A program made the position numbers and the translations under genes. Below are positions 16,109 to 23,115 of a DNA stretch of 26,863 bases, piece by piece. The number at the start of each line of letters is the position of its first letter. Position 1 is the stretch's first letter. Below the pieces are notes generated by a model. The model worked only from the letters and a program-made list of their open reading frames with translations. It was not told the DNA's origin and ran no database searches. Source of the DNA: Roseburia sp. (GTDB lineage Bacteria > Bacillota_A > Clostridia > Lachnospirales > Lachnospiraceae); NCBI GenBank assembly GCA_019411365.1, contig DXQT01000037.1:1-26863 (forward strand), read 5' to 3'.

Positions 16109-16984
16109 TTACTGCTTCCCGGCTTCGCGTTTTTTCGCATCCAGATAAGCCACTGCGGATAATGCCGCAACATTGCCCTGTCCGGCTGCTTTGATATACT
16201 GATACGGTGTTCCCGTAATATCTCCACAGGCGAAAAGTCCCGGAATATTTGTCTCCATCGACAGATTGACCTTTACATGATTTCCGTCTAATTCCAGACC
16301 CGGAACAAGCTGTTTCGGGGATACGGCATCCCGCAGTACAAAAACGCCATCCACAAGGTACTCCCCCTGCTCTGTGCGAAGTCCCTCAACTTTCTTTTCA
16401 CCAAAGATCTCCTTCGGACGTTCTTTGATCACCGTTACCTGCTCTGATACGCCAGGTACATCCTGATACATTGGAAAATAAAGTATCTCTGCTGCCACTT
16501 CCGCAAGAAAATCGGCTTCGTGTTCCGCATCTTTTCCGTAACCGATGACGGCAACCTTCTTTCCTTTATAAAAGCATGCATCACAGGTCGCACAGTAGCT
16601 GACACCCCGTCCTAACATCTCTTCCTCGCCCGGAAGTGTTTTGCCTGAGACAACGCCGCACGCTAAGATCACACTCTTTGCCTCAAGCACTTCCCCGCCT
16701 GCCTGGATTGCAAAATAGTCGCCCATCGCATAGACTGTGCCGATCCGGCTGTCCGTAATATTGATCTCCATCATGGCAAGCTGCTTTTCAAACGCCTTCG
16801 CCATATCCGCTCCGGTCACCGCCGGGAGTCCCGGATAGTTCATGATCTGATGCGCCTTGCTGACCTTGTCGCTCATCTGCTTTTTCCCGATCAGCAAAAT
16901 ATTTTTATTTCTTACCTTTGCCGTCAATGCAGCAGAAACGCCGCCAGGTCCGGTTCCGATAATCGCTATGTCTGCTCTCTCCAT
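16109..16984 (-). CDS. Thioredoxin-reductase-like FAD flavoprotein, without the NADPH motif
   Basis: The 291-residue protein has the layout of low-molecular-weight thioredoxin reductases: an FAD-binding start (IAIIGTGPGGVSAAL, 7-20), the redox-active pair Cys131-Cys134 in YCATCDACFY, and the second FAD motif FACGDITGTPYQYIKAAGQG (251-270). The middle domain keeps a degenerate GYGKDA at 148-153, but the NADPH 2'-phosphate motif HRRxxxR is absent; the expected place reads ILYFPMYQ. This suggests an electron donor other than NADPH, such as ferredoxin in the FFTR type described from clostridia. The start at 16984 has GGAGAG close upstream. Thioredoxin follows 118 nt downstream. Confidence 0.85.
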   Translation of the reverse strand: MERADIAIIGTGPGGVSAALTAKVRNKNILLIGKKQMSDKVSKAHQIMNYPGLPAVTGADMAKAFEKQLAMMEINITDSRIGTVYAMGDYFAIQAGGEVLEAKSVILACGVVSGKTLPGEEEMLGRGVSYCATCDACFYKGKKVAVIGYGKDAEHEADFLAEVAAEILYFPMYQDVPGVSEQVTVIKERPKEIFGEKKVEGLRTEQGEYLVDGVFVLRDAVSPKQLVPGLELDGNHVKVNLSMETNIPGLFACGDITGTPYQYIKAAGQGNVAALSAVAYLDAKKREAGKQ

Positions 16985-17045
16985 TTTTCTCTCCATCTTA
17001 AAATCATTGTTTTAAATTTAATTGTGTGCAATCTTTACGTTTTTT

Positions 17046-17075
17046 ATCTTACAGGAAGATACCATCACTTGTCAA
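17046..17075 (-). promoter_or_regulatory. Promoter of the thioredoxin-reductase cluster
   Basis: On the minus strand, TTGACA (17075-17070) is followed after 18 nt by TAAGAT (17051-17046), about 60 nt before the start of the flavoprotein gene and directly after a terminator. Confidence 0.7.
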
Positions 17076-17077
17076 GT

Positions 17078-17113
17078 AAAAAAAGAACCGTGAGATTATT
17101 TTCTCACAGTTCT
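17078..17113 (-). terminator. Terminator upstream of the thioredoxin cluster
   Basis: On the minus strand AGAACTGTGAGA pairs with TCTCACGGTTCT with one mismatch, then comes a T7 tract. It follows the 17132-17248 remnant by 18 nt, so it probably served that lost gene and now insulates the MATE genes from the thioredoxin cluster. Confidence 0.75.
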
Positions 17114-17131
17114 CTTTTCCTATACGTTATT

Positions 17132-17248
17132 TTATTTTGCTGTAAACTTGTATACTTTCGACCTTGTTACCCATGTATCACGCTCCGTCGGATAATATTT
17201 CGAATCCATCAGACAGTATTTGGAGCCTTTTTTCAGTTTCAGATTTTT
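17132..17248 (-). pseudogene. C-terminal gene remnant (38 codons)
   Basis: On the minus strand this short open frame encodes a coding-like peptide: LKKGSKYCLMDSKYYPT, then ERDTWVTRSKVYKFTAK, then a stop. Its residue mix looks like the end of a beta-rich domain. There is no start codon with a ribosome site at its head, and a proper terminator lies 18 nt after its stop. It begins right beside the MATE gene stop, so the rest of the gene was probably deleted. The function is unknown. Confidence 0.45.
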
Positions 17249-17256
17249 TTATACGC

Positions 17257-18627
17257 TCACACTTCTCCCTCTTTCAATATCTTTTTAATGTTGAGGAAAA
17301 ATAATGTCGCTGCAACTGTCACCGAAATAAAATCCGAAACCGGCTCTGCTAAAAAAACGGCAAATACTTTATCTGCAAAGAAATGCGGCAGGATATAAAT
17401 CAGCGGAATCAGCAGGATAATCTTTCGCAGGCATGCAATAAACAATGAGATTTTTGCCTGTCCGAGTGCCATGAATACCTGCTGCACCGCAAGCTGGATT
17501 CCGAATACTCCGGTCGCTGCCATATAGATGCGCAGTGCCCATTTGGTCATTTCAAATAATTCCTGGGAACTGCTGTTGAACAGATGCACAAAAAATCCAG
17601 GTGCAATTTCCACCGCCAGGCAGAAGATCATCGTGTATGTAAAACTGCAGATCATAAGCAGACGATATGCCTTTTTCACACGATCCGTCTTTTTCGCACC
17701 ATAGTTAAAGCTCATGATTGGCTGCGCTCCCTGTGCAATTCCCTGTACCGGCATAAACTGAAGCTGCATAATACTGCTTAAAATCGTCATGGCTCCGACC
17801 GCCACATCACCGCCGTAGCGTGATAAAGATGCGTTAAATGCAATATTGATTGCGCTCTCCGTCGCATTCATGATAAAAGGAGATACACCAAGTGCACATA
17901 CCGGCAAAAGTACGGAGGCTTTCGGCTTAAAATACTTTGTCTTTATTTTCAGCTTTGTCTGTTTGCCCGTCAGAAAAAGGATGACCCATACCGCTGAAAC
18001 TGCCTGGGAGATCACCGTTGCAAGCGCGGCTCCCTGCACACCCATGCCAAATACGAAAATAAAGACCGGATCTAAAATGATATTGCAGACTGCCCCGATC
18101 AGAACCGTTTTCATACCGACTTTGGAAAATCCCTGTGTATTGATAAAGGAATTTAATCCCATCGTAAGCATGACAAACAAAGTCCCTTTTCCGTAAATGT
18201 TCAGATAAGAAAGCGCATACGGCAGCGTATTGTCACTTGCACCAAACAGCATCAGAAGCGGCTCCGCTGCAAACTGCAGTACCACAACTAAAATCAATGC
18301 GATCACGATCAATGCCATGGTACAGTTGCCGAGTATCTCCTCCGCCTCATCATTTTTGCCTTTTCCCATGAAAATAGCAACACGCGGCGCCCCGCCATAC
18401 CCGATCAGACCGGAAAATGCCGTGACAATCATCAGAATCGGGAAGCAGAGTCCAAGACCGGTCAGTGCCACGCCCCCGTTTTCCGGGATATGACCGATAT
18501 AAATACGATCCACCAGATTGTAAAGAAGATTGACGAGCTGTGCGATCACAGATGGTACCGCCAAGGTCAGCAAAAGTCTGCCGACGCTTCCCTCGCCAAG
18601 ATTAATTTCATTTTTTGACTGTTTCAT
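17257..18627 (-). CDS. MATE-family efflux transporter
   Basis: This 456-residue multidrug/toxin exporter probably couples export to Na+ or H+ entry. It starts with the MATE hallmark GRLLLTLAVPSVIAQLVNLLYNLVDRIYIGHIPENGG and has about twelve helices in two six-helix halves. The second half begins after a charged loop (TKLKIKTKYFKPK) and contains GIAQGAQPIMSFNYGAKK, the usual second-half MATE signature. The length is normal. GAGG six bases before the ATG supports the start. It follows a second MATE gene by 68 nt, suggesting co-transcription. The substrate is not predictable from sequence. Confidence 0.92.
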   Translation of the reverse strand: MKQSKNEINLGEGSVGRLLLTLAVPSVIAQLVNLLYNLVDRIYIGHIPENGGVALTGLGLCFPILMIVTAFSGLIGYGGAPRVAIFMGKGKNDEAEEILGNCTMALIVIALILVVVLQFAAEPLLMLFGASDNTLPYALSYLNIYGKGTLFVMLTMGLNSFINTQGFSKVGMKTVLIGAVCNIILDPVFIFVFGMGVQGAALATVISQAVSAVWVILFLTGKQTKLKIKTKYFKPKASVLLPVCALGVSPFIMNATESAINIAFNASLSRYGGDVAVGAMTILSSIMQLQFMPVQGIAQGAQPIMSFNYGAKKTDRVKKAYRLLMICSFTYTMIFCLAVEIAPGFFVHLFNSSSQELFEMTKWALRIYMAATGVFGIQLAVQQVFMALGQAKISLFIACLRKIILLIPLIYILPHFFADKVFAVFLAEPVSDFISVTVAATLFFLNIKKILKEGEV

Positions 18628-18695
18628 TTATATCCTCTTTTCCTGAACTTATTTTTAACCATGTGGCTATAAAAAACTGCTTCCAGTTTCTCTGT

Positions 18696-20066
18696 TTATA
18701 AATCATGTGTTGCAGCAAATTTTTCCAGAATCTTTTTCTGCTTATAATGATAATAAATGATCATCCCCACCGCGCTGACCAGCCATGTAATTGGGTAACA
18801 TGCCACGATCTGTGAGAGTGTGCCATCCGGTACGATCCAGGTGACCCATACGACACGCAGCACACAGATACCGATCATCGTCATTGCCGTCGTCACGATC
18901 ACATGCCCCTGCGCGCGCAGTGCGCCGGAATATACTTCGATAAACACAAACAGAAAATAGGTCGGCGATATGATCTGCATCATGCTAAGACCAATTTCCA
19001 CCACATTCGCATCTGTGGTAAATATGCCAAATAAAAATCTTCCCGCCGACATTAAGATCACACTCAGAAGAATCGCAGTCACAAGTGCCATGCCAAGACA
19101 TTCCCTTGTTCCTTTGCGGACGCGGTCCATTTTTCCGGCACCAAAATTCTGACCAACGAACGTGGTCGCAGCGATTCCAAACGCACTGTTGATCATCCAG
19201 AAAAGGCTGTCTATTTTGCCAAATGCAGCCCATGCCGCCATTGTGTCAACGCCAAATCCGTTTAACGCAGCCTGCACGATCACGTTTGAAATACTGTACA
19301 TGCTCGACTCGATACCGGTCGGCAGTCCGATGGCGAGCATATTTTTCAGCACACTTTTATGGATCCTGATTTCGCGTGGAATTAACTTTAAGCCGGCAGT
19401 ATGATACATTAATGCCACACTGACGAGCACAGCGCTGATCCCCTGCGCGATCAGTGTTGCCACTGCCACGCCAAGGACTCCCATTTTAAATCCAAGCACC
19501 AGCACCAGATCCAGAATAATATTGACGATGCAGCAGACGATCAGAAAATAAAGCGGACGTTTCGAATCGCCGATTGCCCGTAAGATTGCCGCCCCCATAT
19601 TGTAAACAAAAATAAATAAGAGTCCCGCAAAATAAATCCGCACATAAAGTGTCGAGTCAGGCAGCAGATTTTCCGGCGTATTCATCCATTTTAAAACCAT
19701 ACGTGTCATAACAACACCGATCACTCCGGCAATAATACCGCCTGTGATTGCAAATGCATATGCCGTGTGCAGTGCCTTATGCAGCTGTTCCTCATTTTTT
19801 GCCCCAAAATGCTGGGAGATCATAACTGTTGCGCCGGCAGATAATCCGGTAAAAAATCCGACCACCAGATTGATGATCTGACCGGACGAACCGCTGACGC
19901 AGGATAGTGCCTCTTTTCCGACAAACCGCCCGACGATCACCGCGTCCACCGTATTGTAAAGCTGCTGGAAAAATGTTCCCACCAGTATCGGGAAAAAGAA
20001 TAATAAAAGCTGTTTCCAGATAACTCCCTCTGTGATTTTATTTTCCATTGTATCTTTTGCTGACAT
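18696..20066 (-). CDS. MATE-family efflux transporter (second copy)
   Basis: This is another 456-residue MATE exporter. The start is taken at ATG 20066 with GGAG six bases upstream; the frame is open another 29 codons, but these are hairpin sequence without a ribosome site. Diagnostic stretches are LLLFFFPILVGTFFQQLYNTVDAVIVGRFVG, SGSSGQIINLVVGFFTGLSAGATVMISQHFGAK and, in the second half, GIAATTFVGQNFGAGKMDR. It is clearly diverged from the neighbouring MATE, so the pair is not a recent duplication. An inverted TGCGCA repeat and two more hairpins fill its 126-nt leader after the yjbR-like gene. Confidence 0.92.
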   Translation of the reverse strand: MSAKDTMENKITEGVIWKQLLLFFFPILVGTFFQQLYNTVDAVIVGRFVGKEALSCVSGSSGQIINLVVGFFTGLSAGATVMISQHFGAKNEEQLHKALHTAYAFAITGGIIAGVIGVVMTRMVLKWMNTPENLLPDSTLYVRIYFAGLLFIFVYNMGAAILRAIGDSKRPLYFLIVCCIVNIILDLVLVLGFKMGVLGVAVATLIAQGISAVLVSVALMYHTAGLKLIPREIRIHKSVLKNMLAIGLPTGIESSMYSISNVIVQAALNGFGVDTMAAWAAFGKIDSLFWMINSAFGIAATTFVGQNFGAGKMDRVRKGTRECLGMALVTAILLSVILMSAGRFLFGIFTTDANVVEIGLSMMQIISPTYFLFVFIEVYSGALRAQGHVIVTTAMTMIGICVLRVVWVTWIVPDGTLSQIVACYPITWLVSAVGMIIYYHYKQKKILEKFAATHDL

Positions 20067-20081
20067 AAAAATCTCCATTCT

Positions 20082-20155
20082 TGCGCAGCTTTCTGCGCAT
20101 CTCAAGTTTGTGCGCAAGCACAAATCTTGCGTGTGAAAAATCTTATTTTTCACAC
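20082..20155. repeat. Three consecutive hairpins in the leader of the MATE gene
   Basis: TGCGCAG/CTGCGCA (20082-20088, 20093-20099), TTTGTGC/GCACAAA (20107-20113, 20118-20124) and GTGTGAAAAAT/ATTTTTCACAC (20131-20141, 20145-20155) are all perfect stems with loops of 3-4 nt. None has a T tract. They lie between the yjbR-like stop and the MATE start. Confidence 0.7.
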
Positions 20156-20192
20156 TATTGCCTCACTTCTTGATTGTTCTTTACAAATGAAT

Positions 20193-20528
20193 TTATTTTT
20201 TTCCGCAGATCAGATCATAACTCTCTGCGATCATCCGTCTGATTTCCTCATCCGGTATACTTCCATCCAGAATAACGGTATTCCAGTGTTCCTTGTTCTG
20301 ATGATATCCCGGAATCACCGCTGCATATGCCTCCCGCCAGAAATCGCGCCACTGCGGATCAACTTTTATATTTATGCGCATCTGTCCTTCGTACTCATAA
20401 GTCCAGAGAAATGCCTTTTTGTTCTTTTTATACCGCACCAGAATCCAGTTTGGATCGTGGAACGGTGTGTCCTGATAGACATCTTTAAATGTCATGCCAA
20501 AAGATAATGCTTCCTGTCTGGTTGTCAT
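20193..20528 (-). CDS. MmcQ/YjbR-family protein
   Basis: This is a 111-residue small cytoplasmic protein of the MmcQ/YjbR (DUF419) family, which has a CyaY-like fold and is often annotated as DNA-binding without firm evidence. Recognisable features are the basic central strand region ILVRYKKNKKAFLW, the INIKVDPQWRDFWREAY segment, the conserved PGYHQNKEHWNTVILDGSIPDEEIRRMIAESYDL, and the normal length. It starts 18 nt after the stop of the membrane-protein gene and is followed by the MATE pumps, so all four may form one operon. The start has AGGA nine bases upstream. Its role there is unknown. Confidence 0.85.
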   Translation of the reverse strand: MTTRQEALSFGMTFKDVYQDTPFHDPNWILVRYKKNKKAFLWTYEYEGQMRINIKVDPQWRDFWREAYAAVIPGYHQNKEHWNTVILDGSIPDEEIRRMIAESYDLICGKK

Positions 20529-20546
20529 GGACTTTCTTCCTTTCTT

Positions 20547-21179
20547 TTATCTTCGGATTTTACGGATAATTGTACTCAAAATACGTTCTAAAAAATGTCC
20601 TGCCATAGGTAGCCCAATAAATCCGCTTTTTAATAATAGTAATCCGGCTCCCATAGAAAACAGAAAGGATGCCGCTATCTCTATTACTATTTTCCGGTCA
20701 AATTTTAATTTGCAGATCAGACATTGTATACAGATGCTGATACACCAGGCAAACGCTGTAACCGGTATGGACAAATACAAATCTAATCCCCAGTGCATGA
20801 AAAGAACACCGCTAAATGTCTGCATCATCATACGCTGCGGGATTTCCATACAGACACCATCTAACGCATAAAGCAATAATTCTTTTCCGCGTGGGATTTC
20901 CGCAACCTGATTTATGGAAATGACAATGGCTGACAATAATACTGTAACAGCCAGAATCATCCAGTTTTTCCAATCAGCAAGACTATGATAATTCCATAAT
21001 TCCAGTCTGTTGTATTTTAAGATGAAAACTAATGGTATCACAGATGCAGCTATTACACTATAGCGTTCCAAAAATTTTACTTTTGACTTTTCCACACATA
21101 TCTGTATCAGAAAATTAAGCCCAAACCATACTCCTGACAGCAAAATTCCTGAAACTAAAGTTAAAATTATATAAATCAT
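20547..21179 (-). CDS. Multi-pass membrane protein, possibly a degenerate CPBP (Abi) protease homologue
   Basis: The 210-residue protein has about six or seven hydrophobic helices. Spacing and sequence suggest the CPBP/CAAX-protease (Abi) fold: a motif-1-like EIPQR in LDGVCMEIPQRMMMQ, a motif-2 position reading FAWCIS (normally FxxxH), and a C-terminal GHFLER resembling the last histidine motif. The paired Glu of motif 1 and the motif-2 His are not present, so it is probably inactive or not a protease. The start at ATG 21179 is weakly supported; GAGGGAG lies 14 nt upstream, inside preceding gene debris, and the frame is open to GTG 21236. It is the first gene of a probable operon with yjbR and two MATE genes. 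Confidence 0.6.
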   Translation of the reverse strand: MIYIILTLVSGILLSGVWFGLNFLIQICVEKSKVKFLERYSVIAASVIPLVFILKYNRLELWNYHSLADWKNWMILAVTVLLSAIVISINQVAEIPRGKELLLYALDGVCMEIPQRMMMQTFSGVLFMHWGLDLYLSIPVTAFAWCISICIQCLICKLKFDRKIVIEIAASFLFSMGAGLLLLKSGFIGLPMAGHFLERILSTIIRKIRR

Positions 21180-21184
21180 CTTTA

Positions 21185-21472
21185 TTACTGCAGCTCCCTC
21201 ACTTCTCTCATAACCATCAGCTCCCGCTCCACCCACGGAATATGTTCCACATCAGCTACCCTGTTTTCCTCTCCTGTGCTATATACAATGACGAAACCTT
21301 AAGTCCTGTCTGTTGCAGTACATATGCCTTTATCTGCTCTTAAGCTGCTTGTCTCCGCTCCGCTTCGATCCGTGCCAGACAAAGGTTCCCCGGACCTTTA
21401 GCGCCCCTTAAATTCAGATAAATCCATATCCTCCAGGGAGAAGTCCACCTTCACTTTTCTTGTATCGACCAT
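21185..21472 (-). pseudogene. Decayed gene remnant in three frames
   Basis: On the minus strand three short coding-like pieces occur in order: 21472-21398 (VDTRKVKVDFSLEDMDLSEF then stop), 21339-21256 (YVLQQTGLKVSSLYIAQ then stop) and 21298-21185 (VADVEHIPWVEREL to REVRELQ then stop). The first two would join naturally as ...DLSEFKG-EQIKAYVL..., but are interrupted by about 60 bp of palindromic, non-coding DNA (21340-21400). From memory the joined text resembles the C-terminal extension seen on clostridial 23S rRNA m5U-methyltransferase (RlmD-like) proteins; I cannot confirm this here. The remnant ends directly before the membrane-protein start. Confidence 0.5.
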
Positions 21473-21791
21473 TCACTTGGAAAGCAAGACAACTGTCTCC
21501 ACATGTGTCGATAGGGTAATTGAGATGCACTTTCCAGAGTTTTCACTTTACCCTGGGAGCGAAAAATGTTGCAATCCTCTGTGACGAGGCTGCAAAAAAT
21601 TGACATGATGCTCTCTCTTATGCCCCTGCATAGCAAAAGATTGCATTGTATTTTAGATGTAAGCCAGACCAGCTTACGATTACTCTGCTCTTTCTCTATG
21701 GTCCACTACTCATCCCTTGATGATAACTTCTAAGATATTGTACCATAAATTGTTTATTGGGGAAATTACTTCCCGATAAAAATGGGCAGAA
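21473..21791. other. Intergenic stretch with inverted repeats, no gene seen
   Basis: No credible gene is seen in about 320 bp. It contains several inverted repeats: GTAAGC/GCTTAC (21659-21664, 21672-21677); TATCGAC at 21463-21469, just inside the adjacent remnant, with GTCGATA near 21509-21515; and GGGTAA near 21515-21520 with TTACCC near 21552-21557. On the minus strand TATGGTACAAT near 21740 could be an extended -10 for a transcript running into the remnant. Confidence 0.4.
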
Positions 21792-21823
21792 GAAAACCTC
21801 CAAATCTGTTGGGGACTTGGAGG
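21792..21823 (-). terminator. Terminator of the PIN-like gene (repeat copy 1)
   Basis: On the minus strand CCTCCAA (21823-21817) pairs with TTGGAGG (21803-21797), followed by TTTTCTTCT. It lies 15 nt after the stop and is part of a 47-bp sequence repeated at 23031-23077. Confidence 0.75.
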
Positions 21824-21840
21824 CTTGATTCCGACCATTT
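21794..21840. repeat. 47-bp direct repeat, copy 1
   Basis: This segment matches 23031-23077 at 40 of 47 positions in the same orientation. It includes the terminator hairpin plus the flank GGCTTGATTCCGACCATTT, so the similarity is broader than the stem itself. The two copies bracket the PIN-like gene. Confidence 0.75.
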
Positions 21841-22909
21841 ACTGTTCATTTTGGATTTTTTCAATTAATCTCAAATTCTCCGGTTTAACAGTTCCTATAA
21901 AATTCTTCATTCTTGTGTCAAATGAGAGAACATATGACGATGCATCTATTAAAACACACGCATTCTTGGTTTTATCTATATGATCTAGGCATCCAACACA
22001 AAGCATATCAAAAATATCATTCTTGTCTAACTTTTTTCCTCTTTCAAACCATGATGTAAACATTACATCCCGAAGATATCTTCTCTGTGTAGCAGAATAT
22101 TTTCCTTTTTTAAACATCTCTGACACTTTTACTTTCGCTATATCTAGGAAATGTTGGTCTGTTGCCAAGGTATCTACTATACACGGCATTGTTCCCGTAT
22201 TTCCATCCAAACCACTTTCAATACTTTTTTGATATGTCTGCTGTACAATACTTATAATATCCTCCTTGTCCTGTTTGCAAGCAACACATCCTTGAATAAT
22301 AATATTAGTAAGCACACATGCTTCATTCAATTCTTGGATATAAAAATCCTTGAGTACTTTTTTCTCTTTGTTTTCATCATACCCTGACTGCAGTTCTACT
22401 TTAATTCTTTCCTCTAATAAATTTTGATATTCCTTATATGCAACTCTTCCAATATACCCCAATATAGCATCTTTGTTTTTTTGTGACAGTCCATCTGTCA
22501 TCTCTAATTTGTAATGAGCATATAAATCTTTTGTAATTTCAAAAAATAAAAGTGTGAATTTACTCTCAATTTGAATTTTGCTCTTTAATAATCTATCCGC
22601 ATAATTTTTGAGAGCTGCTTGATCCATATATGCAACACTGGTAATTTCATCTTCACTCACAACATAGTCTGGAATATTATTAAAAAGTGGCAACCCCTTC
22701 GCATACCTAAACTCAAGTAAATTTTGTAACACTTTTGGATTATTTCTAAAGTGTGTCATTATCTCAATATATACCGAAGTCGGAAGACTCTTTTCTCTCT
22801 GTTGTTCTAAATATTTTTTTAAACGTTCTTCGTCAACAGGTTCTGATGTCATTCCTAATTTGCTTCTTCCATAATATGAATAAAAGGCATTTGCATCCAA
22901 AAAAATCAT
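21839..22909 (-). CDS. PIN-domain-like nuclease with long helical insert
   Basis: The 356-residue protein begins MIFLDANAFYSYYGR, a PIN-type first strand with Asp5. A second acidic position is Glu49 (LPTSVYIEIMTHF). Near the C-terminus KNDIFDMLCVGCLDHI supplies Asp298 and Asp301, and the last strand VLIDASSYVLSFDTRMKNFIGT has Asp331. This order of acidic residues fits a metal-dependent PIN ribonuclease, but about 240 mostly helical, charged residues separate the first and second halves. Usual PIN toxins have about 130 residues. The start at 22909 has AGAGGA seven bases upstream; ATG 22933 is possible but weaker. No antitoxin gene is adjacent. It is more AT-rich than the mal locus and is bracketed by duplicated terminators, which suggests acquisition. 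Confidence 0.65.
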   Translation of the reverse strand: MIFLDANAFYSYYGRSKLGMTSEPVDEERLKKYLEQQREKSLPTSVYIEIMTHFRNNPKVLQNLLEFRYAKGLPLFNNIPDYVVSEDEITSVAYMDQAALKNYADRLLKSKIQIESKFTLLFFEITKDLYAHYKLEMTDGLSQKNKDAILGYIGRVAYKEYQNLLEERIKVELQSGYDENKEKKVLKDFYIQELNEACVLTNIIIQGCVACKQDKEDIISIVQQTYQKSIESGLDGNTGTMPCIVDTLATDQHFLDIAKVKVSEMFKKGKYSATQRRYLRDVMFTSWFERGKKLDKNDIFDMLCVGCLDHIDKTKNACVLIDASSYVLSFDTRMKNFIGTVKPENLRLIEKIQNEQ

Positions 22910-22977
22910 TTTTTCATCCTCTACTTGAATCATTTTTTACCAATAAACTAGTTTGTAATTTTTGTAACTTTTCATAC

Positions 22978-23006
22978 ATTATATCACATTTATTCTTTTC
23001 GCAAAA
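22978..23006 (-). promoter_or_regulatory. Promoter of the PIN-like gene
   Basis: On the minus strand, the extended -10 TG-A-TATAAT (TATAAT at 22983-22978) has TTTTGC 17 nt upstream (23006-23001). It lies between the second 47-bp repeat and the gene. Confidence 0.6.
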
Positions 23007-23027
23007 ATTTTACACAGGACATATAAA

Positions 23028-23060
23028 GAGAAACCTCCAAATCTATTATAGACTCGGAGG
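23028..23060 (-). terminator. Terminator of the Rpn-family gene (repeat copy 2)
   Basis: On the minus strand CCTCCGA pairs with TTTGGAGG through one weak pair, followed by TTTCTCTTT. It lies within the second copy of the 47-bp repeat, about 55 nt after the Rpn stop. Confidence 0.65.
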
Positions 23061-23077
23061 CTTGGTTCCAACCATTT
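23031..23077. repeat. 47-bp direct repeat, copy 2
   Basis: Second copy of the repeat at 21794-21840, with seven mismatches, four of them clustered in the hairpin loop. Confidence 0.75.
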
Positions 23078-23115
23078 TATTCGCAGTAAACTGTTTTCCT
23101 GCTACTGTAAAAGAA

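Noticed and set aside
17257..20066. MATE pair as recent tandem duplication
   Set aside because: The two proteins differ across most of their length; only family motifs are shared.
21451..21636. 61-residue minus-strand open frame
   Set aside because: Composition is not protein-like, and a different frame in the overlapping region gives the coding-like remnant.
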